This document shows positions 52,401 through 63,173 of a stretch of 64,000 nt of DNA, one piece after another. The position numbers were made by a program, and so were the translations under genes. The DNA lies in assembly GCF_021442025.1 (NCBI RefSeq), contig NZ_CP090446.1:2170001-2234000 (forward strand), given 5' to 3'. Source of the DNA: Sphingobacterium sp. SRCM116780 (GTDB lineage: Bacteria; Bacteroidota; Bacteroidia; Sphingobacteriales; Sphingobacteriaceae). Below the pieces are notes generated by a model, which did not search any database, was not told the DNA's origin, and saw nothing but the letters and a program-made list of their open reading frames with translations. Numbering within the stretch: position 1 is the stretch's first letter; the number at the start of each line of letters is the position of its first letter.

Positions 52401-55358
52401 AGTATTCAAATTGAAATTCCTAAAACAACTAAAAACAGTTTGGTATTGAACTTTGCAGGAATGAAGAATGGTCAATTATTTACTCATACCAAATCATTGG
52501 ATATCATTCAAAAAATACCATCATTAATCCTTGAAACCAGAACGTTTCGGAATAAGTTGTATCCAGGACAAAAAGAGCAATGGGAACTTTTAATTAAGGG
52601 AAATAATGGTGAAAAATTAGCTGCTGAAGTTTTAGTGAATATGTATGATGCTTCGCTAGATAAATTAAAGGACGTTTCTCCGCATAACTTCTCCTTCGTT
52701 CCGAATCGTTTCAATTATCCATCTTACAGCACTTGGTCTTATTATAACCAGAATGTAGAAAGTCAGTTTTTCCGCAATGATCAGTGGATAGACTTTAACA
52801 GTCAGCTCACTTATGATCGATTTAAAACTTTTGGATTTAACATCAATAATTATGATCAAGATAGCAGAATAGGAATAAGAGGTATTTCTGGTATAAGTAA
52901 GGGCGATGCTAACAATATGACAAGTCAACTACAAAGAAAAGTAGCCGGAGTATCAAGTAGTGCTCCAATGACGAGCGATGCAGGAGCAATGTACGATCAA
53001 GTCTCCGAAGTTGTGGTAGTACCCGAACCTGAGAAGACAACGACGATTCAGATCCGTAAAAACTTACAAGAAACGGCATTTTTCCTTCCCCAACTTCGTA
53101 CAGACAAAGATGGAAACGTTATCTTCAGTTTCGATTCTCCAGAAAGTTTAACCCGTTGGAAGTTTATGGCACTAGCACATTCCAAAGACTTAGCCATTGG
53201 TACTTATACAGCTTTTGTTGAAACCCAAAAGGACTTGATGATTATTCCCAATATGCCTCGATTCTTCAGAGAAACGGATCAGATTACACTCCAATCTAAA
53301 GTCAATAATCTTTCAGAAAATGAATTGAATGCTGGAGTTACACTGGAATTATTTGATGCGCTAACCCTGAAATCTTTGGATATCATTGCTTCAGAACAAC
53401 AACTGACATTGTCAGCCAAAAATAGTAAAAGTGTTGAATGGGATATTAAAATTCCGAAAAATATAGAAGCCATTACTTACCGTATTGCAGCAAAAGCAGG
53501 GAAATTCTCGGATGCTGAGGAGTCTACGATTCCAGTTTTAAAAAACAGCATGCTCGTAACGGAAACCTTACCTATCTCGGTAAGAGAGGGACAGGTAAAA
53601 ACGTTTGAAATGCCGAATTTAAACAACTCTTCTGCAACAACTGAACCCTACCAATACACGTTAGAATTAACAAGTAATCCCATCTATCATGCATTATTCG
53701 CTTTACCTTATGTCAATGAATACCCTTACGAATCATCAGAATCTATTTTTAGTAAATTCTATTTAAATTCACTGTCGACACATCTGGTGAACCAAAATCC
53801 AAAAATCAAAACAGTTTTTGATTCGTGGAAAAACAACAAGCAGTTAAATTCAAAATTGAGCATTAACGATGATCTTAAAAGTATACTGATACAAGAAACT
53901 CCTTGGCTTCAAGATGCTTTAAGAGAAGAAGAAACGATGAAAAATATAGCGAATTTATTTAATCAAAATTCCATTAAAAGCAATCTAGAAATAGATCTCA
54001 ATAAACTTGCCTCTTATCAATCAGCTAACGGTGGTTTTGCTTGGTACCCAGGCGGAAATCAAAGTTTCAATATCTCAAGTTATATCTTAACGGGAATCAC
54101 TAAATTAACAGCCCGTCATGTTATTCAAGAATTTGACTTGATGGATAAAATTAATCCTATCCTTACAAAAGGGTTGCAATATCTAGATAACGAGATTTTA
54201 TATAGTTGGAATCGTTACCAAGAAAATAATAAGCTGAAACCAAGTATTGAACAAGGAATTCAATATTTACTGATCAGAAGTGCCTATCCAGCACAAGCAA
54301 AAAATAATAAGTTGCAACCCGTCATTGACTATTACTTGAAAGAAATCGATAAGGACAAGCTTAATTACGATTTAGCGAAGCAAGCACAAGTAGCCATCAT
54401 TCTCAATCGTTATCAAAAGAAATCAGAAGCTCAACTTGTCATCAAGCAATTGCAACAAAAATCTGTGGAGTCCGAAGAAAAAGGGATGTATTGGAATCAA
54501 AATCAAGCAGGATGGACATGGTTTCAGGCACCTATTGAAACCCAAGCCATGCTCATACAAGCATTTGAAGAAGTAAACCAGGATAAAAAAGCAATTGAGA
54601 ACATGAAGATCTGGTTAATCAAAAACAAACAGGTTCGTCACTGGAACTCAACCAAAGCTACTGTAGCAGCTGTAGATGCACTACTTAATTATGGTGAGCA
54701 TTGGATCGATGGTCAAGATGACTTACGTATAAAAGTTGCTGGAAATTCCTTAGATCTCCATGGTATCAATAAACAAGCAGGGTCTGGCTATTTAAAAGAG
54801 GTATGGTTTAAAACCGAAATAAAACCTACACTAGGAACAGTCGAAATAGCAAAAAATAGTCCTGGCGTTGCGCTCGGAGGTTTATACTATCAATACTTCG
54901 AAGATCTAGATAAAATTCAATCATCTTCTTCTACTATTGCATTACAAAAGGAACTATACATCAAAAAAATAGAGCAATTGAAAGAAGTTTTGATCCCCAT
55001 AACGGCCACTACTCCTATTCAACTTGGAGATATCGTTAAAGTCAGAATTTCAATAAAAACAGACCGCAATTTAGCGTTTATTCATTTAAAAGATATGCGT
55101 GCTGCAGGTTTTGAACCTACAAATGTAACTTCCACTTATAAATACAAACAAGGTTTGGGTTATTACGAAAGCACAAAAGATGCAGCAACGAATTTCTTTA
55201 TGGATTATTTACCACAGGGAAGTCATGTATTTGAATATGAGTTAAGAGCAAATAATGCAGGTAAGTTTTCGAACGGAATAACAACTATTCAGAATTTATA
55301 CGCACCGGAAATGTCAGCACATTCTGTTGGAATTGGGGTAAAAATTAATAATAAATAA
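49437..55358 (+). CDS. alpha-2-macroglobulin-family protein without thioester
   Basis: 1973 residues with a signal peptide ('LLLLILCICC', ending PIYAQ). A helical N-terminal region (to about 330) is followed by MG domains ('DRSIYRPGQIVYFKAIVYKN' is the MG2-type start), a central part with 'QLRTDKDGNVIFSFDSPESL' (A2M core) and a helical complement-like domain near 1380-1720. The site that normally reads YPYECxEQ reads 'YPYESSES': Cys and Gln of the thioester are both replaced by Ser, so it cannot trap proteases covalently. It is exported and probably outer-membrane-associated or periplasmic. Start set at the ATG, not the TTG 12 bases before. Confidence 0.88.
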   Translation: MKKLLLLILCICCISPIYAQKNNLSSLWKQVDSLADHQFWKELPPILSKIETEAIKRSWYDEQIKAFLYQEKVKLQTSDNTDIKVQVIQEFDDKIKQVNNKAAKAILTIQQARNYSNYLTNNYYVINQRTEIQGGTKQDFTFWTKNQFYQNIESLYKSVLIEKNTLLNESKEKWIKLIEVEKHQYLPTLYDIAVYDYIDLLEGNQQYQMSLANNQKDIRIKLVDSLYQNLIDIHQGKNNDAYLFNVYQLFQKKQSQDSLKAKELETWIAKYNHSSLKEIMIVDLINIYRNNASTASPTRQNKLDEFIQKIDAYLPRADSLNTKNYLTAIRANIFKPYVQLEVKEFNIPNKEALLKVKHQNANKIYYKIVQPKNIFNRLESELITYYDSTIFDRINTFIKNNVVLKEGVFEVRYFKDNVVHETTILLPQLPAGSYTLIYSSTPFDQGYDQKAIYGHLRLNYSQYAILNKDNKVLILDRETGEKQTGAAVKFYAIQQDKYVEQSSSRTNELGVFLNDDKNRNSFLTVNDENIIVPFNNYYYYRNQNVENNETTYDAKVFTDRSIYRPGQIVYFKAIVYKNYETIKYTVVPDKKIVVELVDANNQKVDAKTLTTNEFGSASGSFILNNGGLTGNYSIQIKEGNINQTYSFQVEEYKRPKFEVTFDEFKDKKSLGDSIFITGKAVSFNGVPLPHAQVAYTVDMIESRFRINDGFYSDSYDRIIARPRTEKIKADTILTDQDGNFKINFKSELPKDLDKKLKLTQNFRVEVSVMDVTGETNESATSLTIGNIPFNLVLTVPSQTNANNLDSIGIRALNLSGQEVLAKGKIILKKKKERTRLILPPLFSIENNYSYYNSIPQKEFLQKFPYESYGNEYTQKDEYTNLDEIEFDLAKSKKIKLPNSTDMVGMYNIEAISIVERDTIREEQNFEVFHNKLQSDQKSTLKITTDKDRYEIGDIAKISLQTDFDALQLNITSSENEKIDFKTISSNKTSIQIEIPKTTKNSLVLNFAGMKNGQLFTHTKSLDIIQKIPSLILETRTFRNKLYPGQKEQWELLIKGNNGEKLAAEVLVNMYDASLDKLKDVSPHNFSFVPNRFNYPSYSTWSYYNQNVESQFFRNDQWIDFNSQLTYDRFKTFGFNINNYDQDSRIGIRGISGISKGDANNMTSQLQRKVAGVSSSAPMTSDAGAMYDQVSEVVVVPEPEKTTTIQIRKNLQETAFFLPQLRTDKDGNVIFSFDSPESLTRWKFMALAHSKDLAIGTYTAFVETQKDLMIIPNMPRFFRETDQITLQSKVNNLSENELNAGVTLELFDALTLKSLDIIASEQQLTLSAKNSKSVEWDIKIPKNIEAITYRIAAKAGKFSDAEESTIPVLKNSMLVTETLPISVREGQVKTFEMPNLNNSSATTEPYQYTLELTSNPIYHALFALPYVNEYPYESSESIFSKFYLNSLSTHLVNQNPKIKTVFDSWKNNKQLNSKLSINDDLKSILIQETPWLQDALREEETMKNIANLFNQNSIKSNLEIDLNKLASYQSANGGFAWYPGGNQSFNISSYILTGITKLTARHVIQEFDLMDKINPILTKGLQYLDNEILYSWNRYQENNKLKPSIEQGIQYLLIRSAYPAQAKNNKLQPVIDYYLKEIDKDKLNYDLAKQAQVAIILNRYQKKSEAQLVIKQLQQKSVESEEKGMYWNQNQAGWTWFQAPIETQAMLIQAFEEVNQDKKAIENMKIWLIKNKQVRHWNSTKATVAAVDALLNYGEHWIDGQDDLRIKVAGNSLDLHGINKQAGSGYLKEVWFKTEIKPTLGTVEIAKNSPGVALGGLYYQYFEDLDKIQSSSSTIALQKELYIKKIEQLKEVLIPITATTPIQLGDIVKVRISIKTDRNLAFIHLKDMRAAGFEPTNVTSTYKYKQGLGYYESTKDAATNFFMDYLPQGSHVFEYELRANNAGKFSNGITTIQNLYAPEMSAHSVGIGVKINNK

Positions 55359-55452
55359 ATGCAACAACATTTTTGTGTTAATCCGTTATCAATTAACATA
55401 AACTTAACAATTAATTAATATTATTTAGAGTACAATATTAATTAAGTACATT

Positions 55453-55460
55453 TACATTTG
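55453..55460 (+). promoter_or_regulatory. -7 promoter box for ppk1
   Basis: TACATTTG, exact match, 32 bases before the ATG at 55493. Confidence 0.65.
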
Positions 55461-55492
55461 AAGCGAATCACAAACAAGAATTATTAAGAGAT

Positions 55493-57562
55493 ATGGCACG
55501 GAAATTCATACCTAGAGATGTCAGTTGGTTAAGTTTTAATGGAAGAGTATTACAAGAGGCAGCAGATGAAACCGTCCCTCTTCCTTCTAAAATAAGATTC
55601 TTAGGTATATTTTCCAATAACTTAGACGAATTTTTCAGGGTACGCATACCCGGATTAAAACGGGCAATTGACATTAAAGATAAAGAAGCGAATTCCTCTT
55701 TCTTTGAAGATCCACAAATTATACTCGATGAAGTCAATGATATCGTCATCAAGCAACAAAGAAAATTTGACAACATCTGGAATCAAGTACAGAAAGAAAT
55801 GGCAAAACAGCATGTCTATATAAAAGATGCTGGCCAATTAAATCTGGAACAAGAAAAATTTGTTGAAAATTTCTATTCCGAAGAAGTGGAGTCCAATGTT
55901 ATTCCTTTATTGTTGGATGACAATCGCCCAATGCCTTATCTACGCGACAAAAGCCTTTACCTAGGTATCTCCATGCGTAAAAAGGAATGGGAATATGAAA
56001 CTAGATTTGCTATTATAGAAATCCCAACAACATTAAATGGTCGGTTTATTATTCTACCTGCTTCTGCAAAAGAAAAACATATCATTTTGCTAGAAGATAT
56101 TATCAAGTTCAATCTACCTTATATTTTCTCCTATTTTGGTTTCGATGAATTTCATGCACATGTTTTCAAGATTACAAAAGATGCAGAATTTGATCTGGAC
56201 AATGACATCAATACCACATTAGCGGAAAAAATTTCTAAAGGAATTAAAAATCGGAGAAAAGGGAAAACAACACGCTTTATCTTCGATAAAGAAATGGATC
56301 CCAAGCTTATTGAATTTTTAATCAAGAAATTACAATTAACGAAGAAAGATAACATTATACCAGGTCAGAAAATTCATAATTTCAAGCATTTTATGGATTT
56401 CCCTAATGTTTTTAAACAAACACATCACCCTATTGAAAGAACACCTTTTACTCATCCTCAGCTTAATAATACACATAGGATAACCGATATCATTATTAAG
56501 AAAGATATTCTGTTGTCCTTACCTTACCATACTTTCCGTCCTGTGATCGACTTATTACGTGAAGCAGCGATGGATCCAGATGTCAAAACAATACAAATCA
56601 CCGCATACCGACTAGCTTCTAACAGTAAAATAGTAAATGCGTTGATTAATGCCGCTAGAAATGGAAAAGATGTTATTGTCATGTTAGAACTTCGCGCACG
56701 TTTTGATGAGGAAAACAATTTATTCTGGAAAGAACGGTTAGAACTGGAAGGTATTCATGTTTTAACAGGTGTGCCGAATAAGAAGGTGCATGCTAAGCTT
56801 TGCATCATTAAAAAAAGAGTCGGTAATAAAACGGTTCAATATGGTTTTGTGAGCACGGGGAATATCAATGAAAAAACAGCTAAATTATATGGTGATTATT
56901 GCTTACTGACAAGCAACAGAAGTGTAATGGCCGATATCAATAAAATATTCCATTTTCTTAAAAAACCAAAAAGCAATCCAGTTGATGTGATTAAAAATTG
57001 TCACAGTTTATTGATTTGCCCTACTGATATGCGTCAAGGTATACTAAACTATATCGATAAGGAAATGGAGGAAGCAAAGGCAGGCAGAAAGGCACGAATA
57101 ATACTCAAAATGAATTCGCTAAGTGACAAGATTCTGATCAAGAAACTTTATGATGCGGCTGAGGTTGGTGTACAGATTGATATGATTGTGAGAGGTATAT
57201 TTTGTGCAACAAATCAAACAAAATTTAAGAAAGCGATGAACAGTATCAGTATTGTAGACGAGTTCTTGGAACACGCGCGAGTTATGTATTTCTATGCTTC
57301 GGGAAAAGAAATCACCTATATTTCATCAGCAGATTGGATGACTAGAAATCTGGATCATCGTATAGAAGCTGCGATTAAAATTAACAGTAAAAAAATAAAA
57401 GATGAGCTAAAAGATATGTTGCACATTCAATTGCGAGATAATGTTAAAGCACGCATCTTGAACAATCAACTGAATAATCATTACGTAGAGAATAAAAAAG
57501 AACCCTGTCGTTCTCAAATTGAAATCTACAATTACCTGAGAAAAAAGACGGACGAAATTTAA
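55493..57562 (+). CDS. ppk1: polyphosphate kinase 1
   Basis: 689 residues, the normal PPK1 size. N-domain 'RDVSWLSFNGRVLQEAAD', core motifs 'TAYRLASNSKIVNAL' and 'ARFDEENNLFWKERLELEG'; the catalytic His is about H433 in 'KKVHAKLCII'; then 'VSTGNINEKTAKLYGDY'. It polymerises ATP gamma-phosphate into polyphosphate reversibly. Own promoter and terminator. Confidence 0.96.
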   Translation: MARKFIPRDVSWLSFNGRVLQEAADETVPLPSKIRFLGIFSNNLDEFFRVRIPGLKRAIDIKDKEANSSFFEDPQIILDEVNDIVIKQQRKFDNIWNQVQKEMAKQHVYIKDAGQLNLEQEKFVENFYSEEVESNVIPLLLDDNRPMPYLRDKSLYLGISMRKKEWEYETRFAIIEIPTTLNGRFIILPASAKEKHIILLEDIIKFNLPYIFSYFGFDEFHAHVFKITKDAEFDLDNDINTTLAEKISKGIKNRRKGKTTRFIFDKEMDPKLIEFLIKKLQLTKKDNIIPGQKIHNFKHFMDFPNVFKQTHHPIERTPFTHPQLNNTHRITDIIIKKDILLSLPYHTFRPVIDLLREAAMDPDVKTIQITAYRLASNSKIVNALINAARNGKDVIVMLELRARFDEENNLFWKERLELEGIHVLTGVPNKKVHAKLCIIKKRVGNKTVQYGFVSTGNINEKTAKLYGDYCLLTSNRSVMADINKIFHFLKKPKSNPVDVIKNCHSLLICPTDMRQGILNYIDKEMEEAKAGRKARIILKMNSLSDKILIKKLYDAAEVGVQIDMIVRGIFCATNQTKFKKAMNSISIVDEFLEHARVMYFYASGKEITYISSADWMTRNLDHRIEAAIKINSKKIKDELKDMLHIQLRDNVKARILNNQLNNHYVENKKEPCRSQIEIYNYLRKKTDEI

Positions 57563-57568
57563 TTTCAT

Positions 57569-57607
57569 AAAAAAGGGTCACACAACAGTGTTGCGTGACC
57601 CTTTTTT
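57569..57607. terminator. bidirectional terminator between ppk1 and guaB
   Basis: 18-bp arms (57569-57586 with 57590-57607), one mismatch, GGGTCAC core and A/T ends, 3-base loop; serves both converging genes. Confidence 0.92.
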
Positions 57608-57624
57608 AAAACCCTTCATATCTA

Positions 57625-59130
<1,506 letters not shown>

Positions 59131-59133
59131 AGG

Positions 59134-59141
59134 CAAAATTA
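59134..59141 (-). promoter_or_regulatory. -7 promoter box for guaB
   Basis: On the minus strand TAATTTTG, exact match, 33 bases before the start at 59100. Confidence 0.55.
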
Positions 59142-59310
59142 AGAATTTTTCACAAAAAATGAAAATTTATTTGAGTAATTACATTCAAATGATTAAAATA
59201 ACAATCTCTTTACCTTATTTTTTTATTTTTTTGTAACTCCTCATACAACTTTGGCAAGCTATTTGCATGGGTTCTCACAATTAATTTAAAAACAAAATTT
59301 ATTTAAGATT

Positions 59311-59790
59311 ATGAAAAAGATATTACTATCAGTAGCAGCGGTTGCAATATTAGCGTTAGGTGCTCAAGAAGCAAAAGCTCAAACTCCTTACAAATCGGCA
59401 TTAGGTATCGTATTTGACGGTAGCGATGGTGCAAATGTTGGTATTCAATACAAAACAGCTTTAACAGGAACTACAGCTGCGCAATTTCAAGCTGCTTTTG
59501 GTGATCAATGGCTTTCATTAGGTGCAGATTGGCAATATGAAAAAGCTTTACGTGGAGCTGAAGGTTTAGCTTGGTATGTAGGTGTTGGTGCACAAGTAGG
59601 TTTCATCACTGCTGATCACGTTGATAACAAAACATTTATTGGATTACGCCCTCAAGTAGGTTTGGAATACAAAATTCCTACTATTCCAATTGGTCTACAC
59701 TTAGATTACAAACCATATTTAGGTTTGAATAATGATTCTGGATTCAATGGTGACGGATTCACTTTTGGTGTTAAATATGTTTTGAAATAA
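59311..59790 (+). CDS. small outer-membrane beta-barrel protein
   Basis: 159 residues with a signal peptide ending 'EAKAQT'. The mature part alternates hydrophobic and polar residues in about eight strands rich in Gly and aromatics ('WLSLGADWQYEKAL', 'AWYVGVGAQVGF', 'FIGLRPQVGLEYKI', 'FTFGVKYVLK'), as in OmpA/OmpX-type barrels. No known function. A strong terminator follows, consistent with an abundant monocistronic product. Confidence 0.75.
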   Translation: MKKILLSVAAVAILALGAQEAKAQTPYKSALGIVFDGSDGANVGIQYKTALTGTTAAQFQAAFGDQWLSLGADWQYEKALRGAEGLAWYVGVGAQVGFITADHVDNKTFIGLRPQVGLEYKIPTIPIGLHLDYKPYLGLNNDSGFNGDGFTFGVKYVLK

Positions 59791-59809
59791 ATCTAACTAT
59801 AATTAAAAC

Positions 59810-59847
59810 AAAAAAGAGGGTTTTCTTAATTGAAAGCCCTCTTTTTT
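59810..59847 (+). terminator. terminator of the barrel gene
   Basis: 16-bp arms (59810-59825 with 59832-59847) with one G-U pair, GAGGG core and six T. Confidence 0.92.
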
Positions 59848-59963
59848 GTTTTTAAACACAGAAAAATTTTATTATTTTCATTAAACAACTGATATTTTCG
59901 AAAATCCTTGAAATAATGGTGTTAAGATCATAAAATAAAACTTTCCATTCTACAAAATTTTTA

Positions 59964-59971
59964 TACCTTTG
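59964..59971 (+). promoter_or_regulatory. -7 promoter box for secDF
   Basis: TACCTTTG, exact match; leaves a leader of about 85 bases before the ATG at 60060. Confidence 0.6.
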
Positions 59972-60059
59972 CCATTCTTGGAGAATTGTAATTTTTCGAA
60001 CAAGAATAAGTTATCAATTATATAAATATAATATCAAACTAATACACTAAAAACAGACG

Positions 60060-63026
60060 ATGCAAGGTAAAGGGCTGATTAAATTTTTGGTGATAGCGGT
60101 ATCAATAGCATGTCTATATTCCCTATCATTCACTTTTGTAACCCGCAAAGTTGAGCGTGATGCTGAAAATTATGCAAAAGGAGATATGGTACGTGAAAAA
60201 TCGTACTTAGATTCTATCGCTGGCGAGGTTGTTTATAACTTAGGTTTTGCTAAGTATACCTATAGAGAAGCGAAAGCACAAGAACTTGCTTTGGGTTTAG
60301 ATCTTAAAGGTGGTATGAACGTTACAATGGAAATCTCAATTGATGAGTTGATCCGTAACTTAGCCGACAATCCTAAAGACGAAAAGTTCAATGCGGCGCT
60401 AGCAACTGCGATTACAAAAAGTAAAACGAGTCAAAAATCTCTAGTAAATTTATTCATTGAAGAATATAAAGCTACAGGTAATTCGACACCACTTTCAACT
60501 TTCTTCGCGACTAAAGATAATGCATCTTTAATTAAAGCGGGAGATTCTGATTCACAGTTACAGTCATTCTTACAAAAAGAAGCTGAAAATGCGATTCAGA
60601 ATTCATACAAAGTGCTTCGTACACGTATTGATAAGTTTGGTGTTGCTTCTCCTAACATTCAAATTCAACAAGGTACAAATCGTATCTTAATTGAATTACC
60701 TGGTGTTAATGATGAACAACGTGTTCGTAAATTATTACAAGGATCTGCTAAGCTAGAGTTTTACGAAACACATGCGAATCAAGAAGTATATCCGTTGTTA
60801 GAGAACATTAACAAAACGTTATCTGCAACTTTAAAAACTACTGCTACTACAGAAAAAGCAACGACAGACTCCACTAAAAAATCAGATGATCTGTTGGCCA
60901 ATTTAGGTGCAAATAAAAACAGTAAAGATAGTTCAGCAGCAAAACTATCACAAGAAAATCCATTATTTGACGTCTTTAAGCCAGCTGTTTACATGGGTGA
61001 AAATCAGCAAATGGCTTTAATGCCAGGTGCAATGGTGGGTAGCGCAGATCTTAAAGATACCGCAAAAGTAAATGCGTTTCTAAATAGACCTGAAGTAAAA
61101 TCAATTATTCCTGGAAACTTAAAGTTACTTTGGTCAGTAAAACCTGAGGCTAAAACACCTAACATTCTTTCATTATATGCGATCAGACCTGCTGGTGTTG
61201 ATAACGGACCTGTTTTAACAGGTGATGTTATTAGCAATGCACGCGATGAGTTTAATGAGAGAAACGAGCCTGTTGTTTCTATGCAGATGAATAGTGAAGG
61301 CGCTCGTGAATGGGCTAAAATCACTAGAAAAGCTGCTCAAGGTCACCAAGCTATTGCAATCGTTTTAGACAATGTTGTGTATTCAGCTCCAGGAGTAAAT
61401 GAAGAAATCGCAGGTGGTAACTCTTCCATTTCAGGCTCTTTCACTGTAGAAGATACAAAAGATTTAGCCAACGTATTGAAAGCTGGTCGTCTACCGACTA
61501 CAGCTAAAATTGTTGAAGAGGCAATCGTAGGTCCTACATTAGGTCAATCAGCGATTGATTCAGGTGTAAATTCAGCAGTTATCGGTATTGTACTGGTACT
61601 CGTATTTATGATCGCTTATTATAATACGGCTGGTTTAGTAGCGAACATTGCTGTTATTATCAACGTATTCTTTATCATGGGGGTATTAGCATCTTTGAAT
61701 GCTGTACTTACCTTACCAGGTATTGCAGGTATCGTGTTGACAATGGGTACTGCAGTAGATGCAAACGTATTGATTTATGAGCGTATACGCGAGGAGCTAA
61801 CACATGGAAAGTCAATGCGACAAGCTGTTGCGGATGGTTATAAACACGCATTACCTTCTATCTTAGATTCACAAATCACAACATTCTTAGTTGGCTTAGT
61901 GTTATTCTTCTTTGGTACTGGCCCAATTTTAGGTTTTGCTACGACATTAATGGTTGGTATCGTGACCTCTTTATTCACAGGTATATTCCTTACTCGAATT
62001 ATCTTTGAATGGATGTTGGATCGTGATATGAAAATTAAAGTTTCATTCCCTTGGTCAGCAAAAACATTACAGAATGCAAACTTCCAGTTCATCAAGAAAA
62101 GAAAAGGTCTTTACATTGTCTCTATTATTGTTGTAATCGCCTGCTTTGCCTCTATCTTCATTAAAGGATTTAGTCAAGGGGTAGATTTCCAAGGTGGACG
62201 TACCTATACCATTCGTTACGAAAAACCGGTTGATTTGGAATCTGTACGTCATCATTTAGATCAGGCCTTCCAAAAAACAACGGAGGTTAAAATATTTGGA
62301 TCCGCTAACCAAGTTCGTGTAACAACAACTTATCACATCAACGAAACTTCCGATGATGCCGATAAAGAAGTGTTAACGAAACTGAATGAAGGATTATCTA
62401 AAGTAGATGGTGCAAATAAACATGAGATTCTTTCTTCTCAGAAAGTAGGCCCTAGTATCGCAACAGATATGAAATCCAGATCGATATATGCGACCATATT
62501 CTCTTTACTTATTATTGCAGGATACATCTTATTACGTTTCCATAAATGGCAATATTCAGCAGGGGCAGCTATTGCTACCCTACATGATGCTATCATCGTA
62601 TTGGGATTATTCTCTATTTTAGACGGTATAGTTCCATTCTCGTTAGATATTGACCAACATTTCATTGCAGCGATTTTAACTGTACTCGGTTATTCCGTAA
62701 ATGATACGGTGGTGGTATTTGACCGTATTCGTGAAGACGTGAACAAGCCAAATGCTTTAAGTAAAGATTTTGGCGAAACAATTAATCATGCGATCAATAC
62801 AACCTTAAGTAGAACTGTTATTACTTCATTAACGATCATATTCGTATTGACAGTATTATTCATATTTGGTGGTGAAGTAATCAGAGGATTCTCTTTCGCA
62901 ATCTTAATTGGTATTATTGTAGGTACTTATTCATCCATATTCTTAGCTGCTCCAGCAGTTTATGATTTTAGCAAAGGAAAACATTTGGCTAACGCTCCTA
63001 AAAAAGCAGAGCCAGTGACACCATAA
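60060..63026 (+). CDS. secDF: fused SecD-SecF protein translocase
   Basis: 988 residues carrying both Sec accessory subunits in one chain. SecD part: membrane segment at 7-27, 'ALGLDLKGGMNVTMEI', the P1 periplasmic domain and 'TMGTAVDANVLIYERIREEL' in its membrane core. SecF part from about 675: 'GVDFQGGRTYTIRYE' and 'VLGYSVNDTVVVFDRIRED'. A Ser/Thr/Lys-rich insert near 265-300 is of low complexity. It uses the proton gradient to help pull proteins out of SecYEG. Separate secD and secF genes are usual in E. coli; fusion is common in this phylum and in Bacillus. Confidence 0.96.
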   Translation: MQGKGLIKFLVIAVSIACLYSLSFTFVTRKVERDAENYAKGDMVREKSYLDSIAGEVVYNLGFAKYTYREAKAQELALGLDLKGGMNVTMEISIDELIRNLADNPKDEKFNAALATAITKSKTSQKSLVNLFIEEYKATGNSTPLSTFFATKDNASLIKAGDSDSQLQSFLQKEAENAIQNSYKVLRTRIDKFGVASPNIQIQQGTNRILIELPGVNDEQRVRKLLQGSAKLEFYETHANQEVYPLLENINKTLSATLKTTATTEKATTDSTKKSDDLLANLGANKNSKDSSAAKLSQENPLFDVFKPAVYMGENQQMALMPGAMVGSADLKDTAKVNAFLNRPEVKSIIPGNLKLLWSVKPEAKTPNILSLYAIRPAGVDNGPVLTGDVISNARDEFNERNEPVVSMQMNSEGAREWAKITRKAAQGHQAIAIVLDNVVYSAPGVNEEIAGGNSSISGSFTVEDTKDLANVLKAGRLPTTAKIVEEAIVGPTLGQSAIDSGVNSAVIGIVLVLVFMIAYYNTAGLVANIAVIINVFFIMGVLASLNAVLTLPGIAGIVLTMGTAVDANVLIYERIREELTHGKSMRQAVADGYKHALPSILDSQITTFLVGLVLFFFGTGPILGFATTLMVGIVTSLFTGIFLTRIIFEWMLDRDMKIKVSFPWSAKTLQNANFQFIKKRKGLYIVSIIVVIACFASIFIKGFSQGVDFQGGRTYTIRYEKPVDLESVRHHLDQAFQKTTEVKIFGSANQVRVTTTYHINETSDDADKEVLTKLNEGLSKVDGANKHEILSSQKVGPSIATDMKSRSIYATIFSLLIIAGYILLRFHKWQYSAGAAIATLHDAIIVLGLFSILDGIVPFSLDIDQHFIAAILTVLGYSVNDTVVVFDRIREDVNKPNALSKDFGETINHAINTTLSRTVITSLTIIFVLTVLFIFGGEVIRGFSFAILIGIIVGTYSSIFLAAPAVYDFSKGKHLANAPKKAEPVTP

Positions 63027-63048
63027 CTGCTGCTAAAGCAACTTTTTT

Positions 63049-63083
63049 AAAAGGCTTTCAGAATTAATCTGAAAGCCTTTTTT
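63049..63083 (+). terminator. terminator of secDF
   Basis: AAAAGGCTTTCAGA (63049-63062) pairs exactly with 63068-63081, then T. Confidence 0.9.
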
Positions 63084-63110
63084 ATTTTAAAATAAATTAC
63101 AATAATACTT

Positions 63111-63159
63111 GTTGTACTAAATATTATTATCATTATATTTGTTATGCTAAATATTATCA
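63111..63159. repeat. two direct 19-base repeats over the MarR promoter
   Basis: Copies at 63111-63129 and 63141-63159 share 16 of 19 bases (core CTAAATATTAT) and are spaced exactly 30 bases, about three DNA turns. The first covers the -33 TTG, the second the expected transcription start. A likely autoregulatory site of the MarR protein encoded next. Confidence 0.55.
63112..63141 (+). promoter_or_regulatory. full -33/-7 promoter of the MarR gene
   Basis: TTG at 63112-63114, a 19-base spacer, then TATATTTG at 63134-63141. Transcription would begin near 63145, so the ATG at 63144 is unlikely to be the start. Confidence 0.75.
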
Positions 63160-63173
63160 AAACAAATATTTAT

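Noticed and set aside
52860..53040. stretch in the macroglobulin resembling the plug of TonB-dependent receptors (RGISGISKGD, VAGVSSS)
   Set aside because: It is short, lies between macroglobulin domains and no barrel follows; probably a flexible linker.
63144..63173. longer start of the second MarR gene at ATG 63144
   Set aside because: It is 2 bases after the -7 box, at or before the expected transcription start; the ATG at 63174 fits better.
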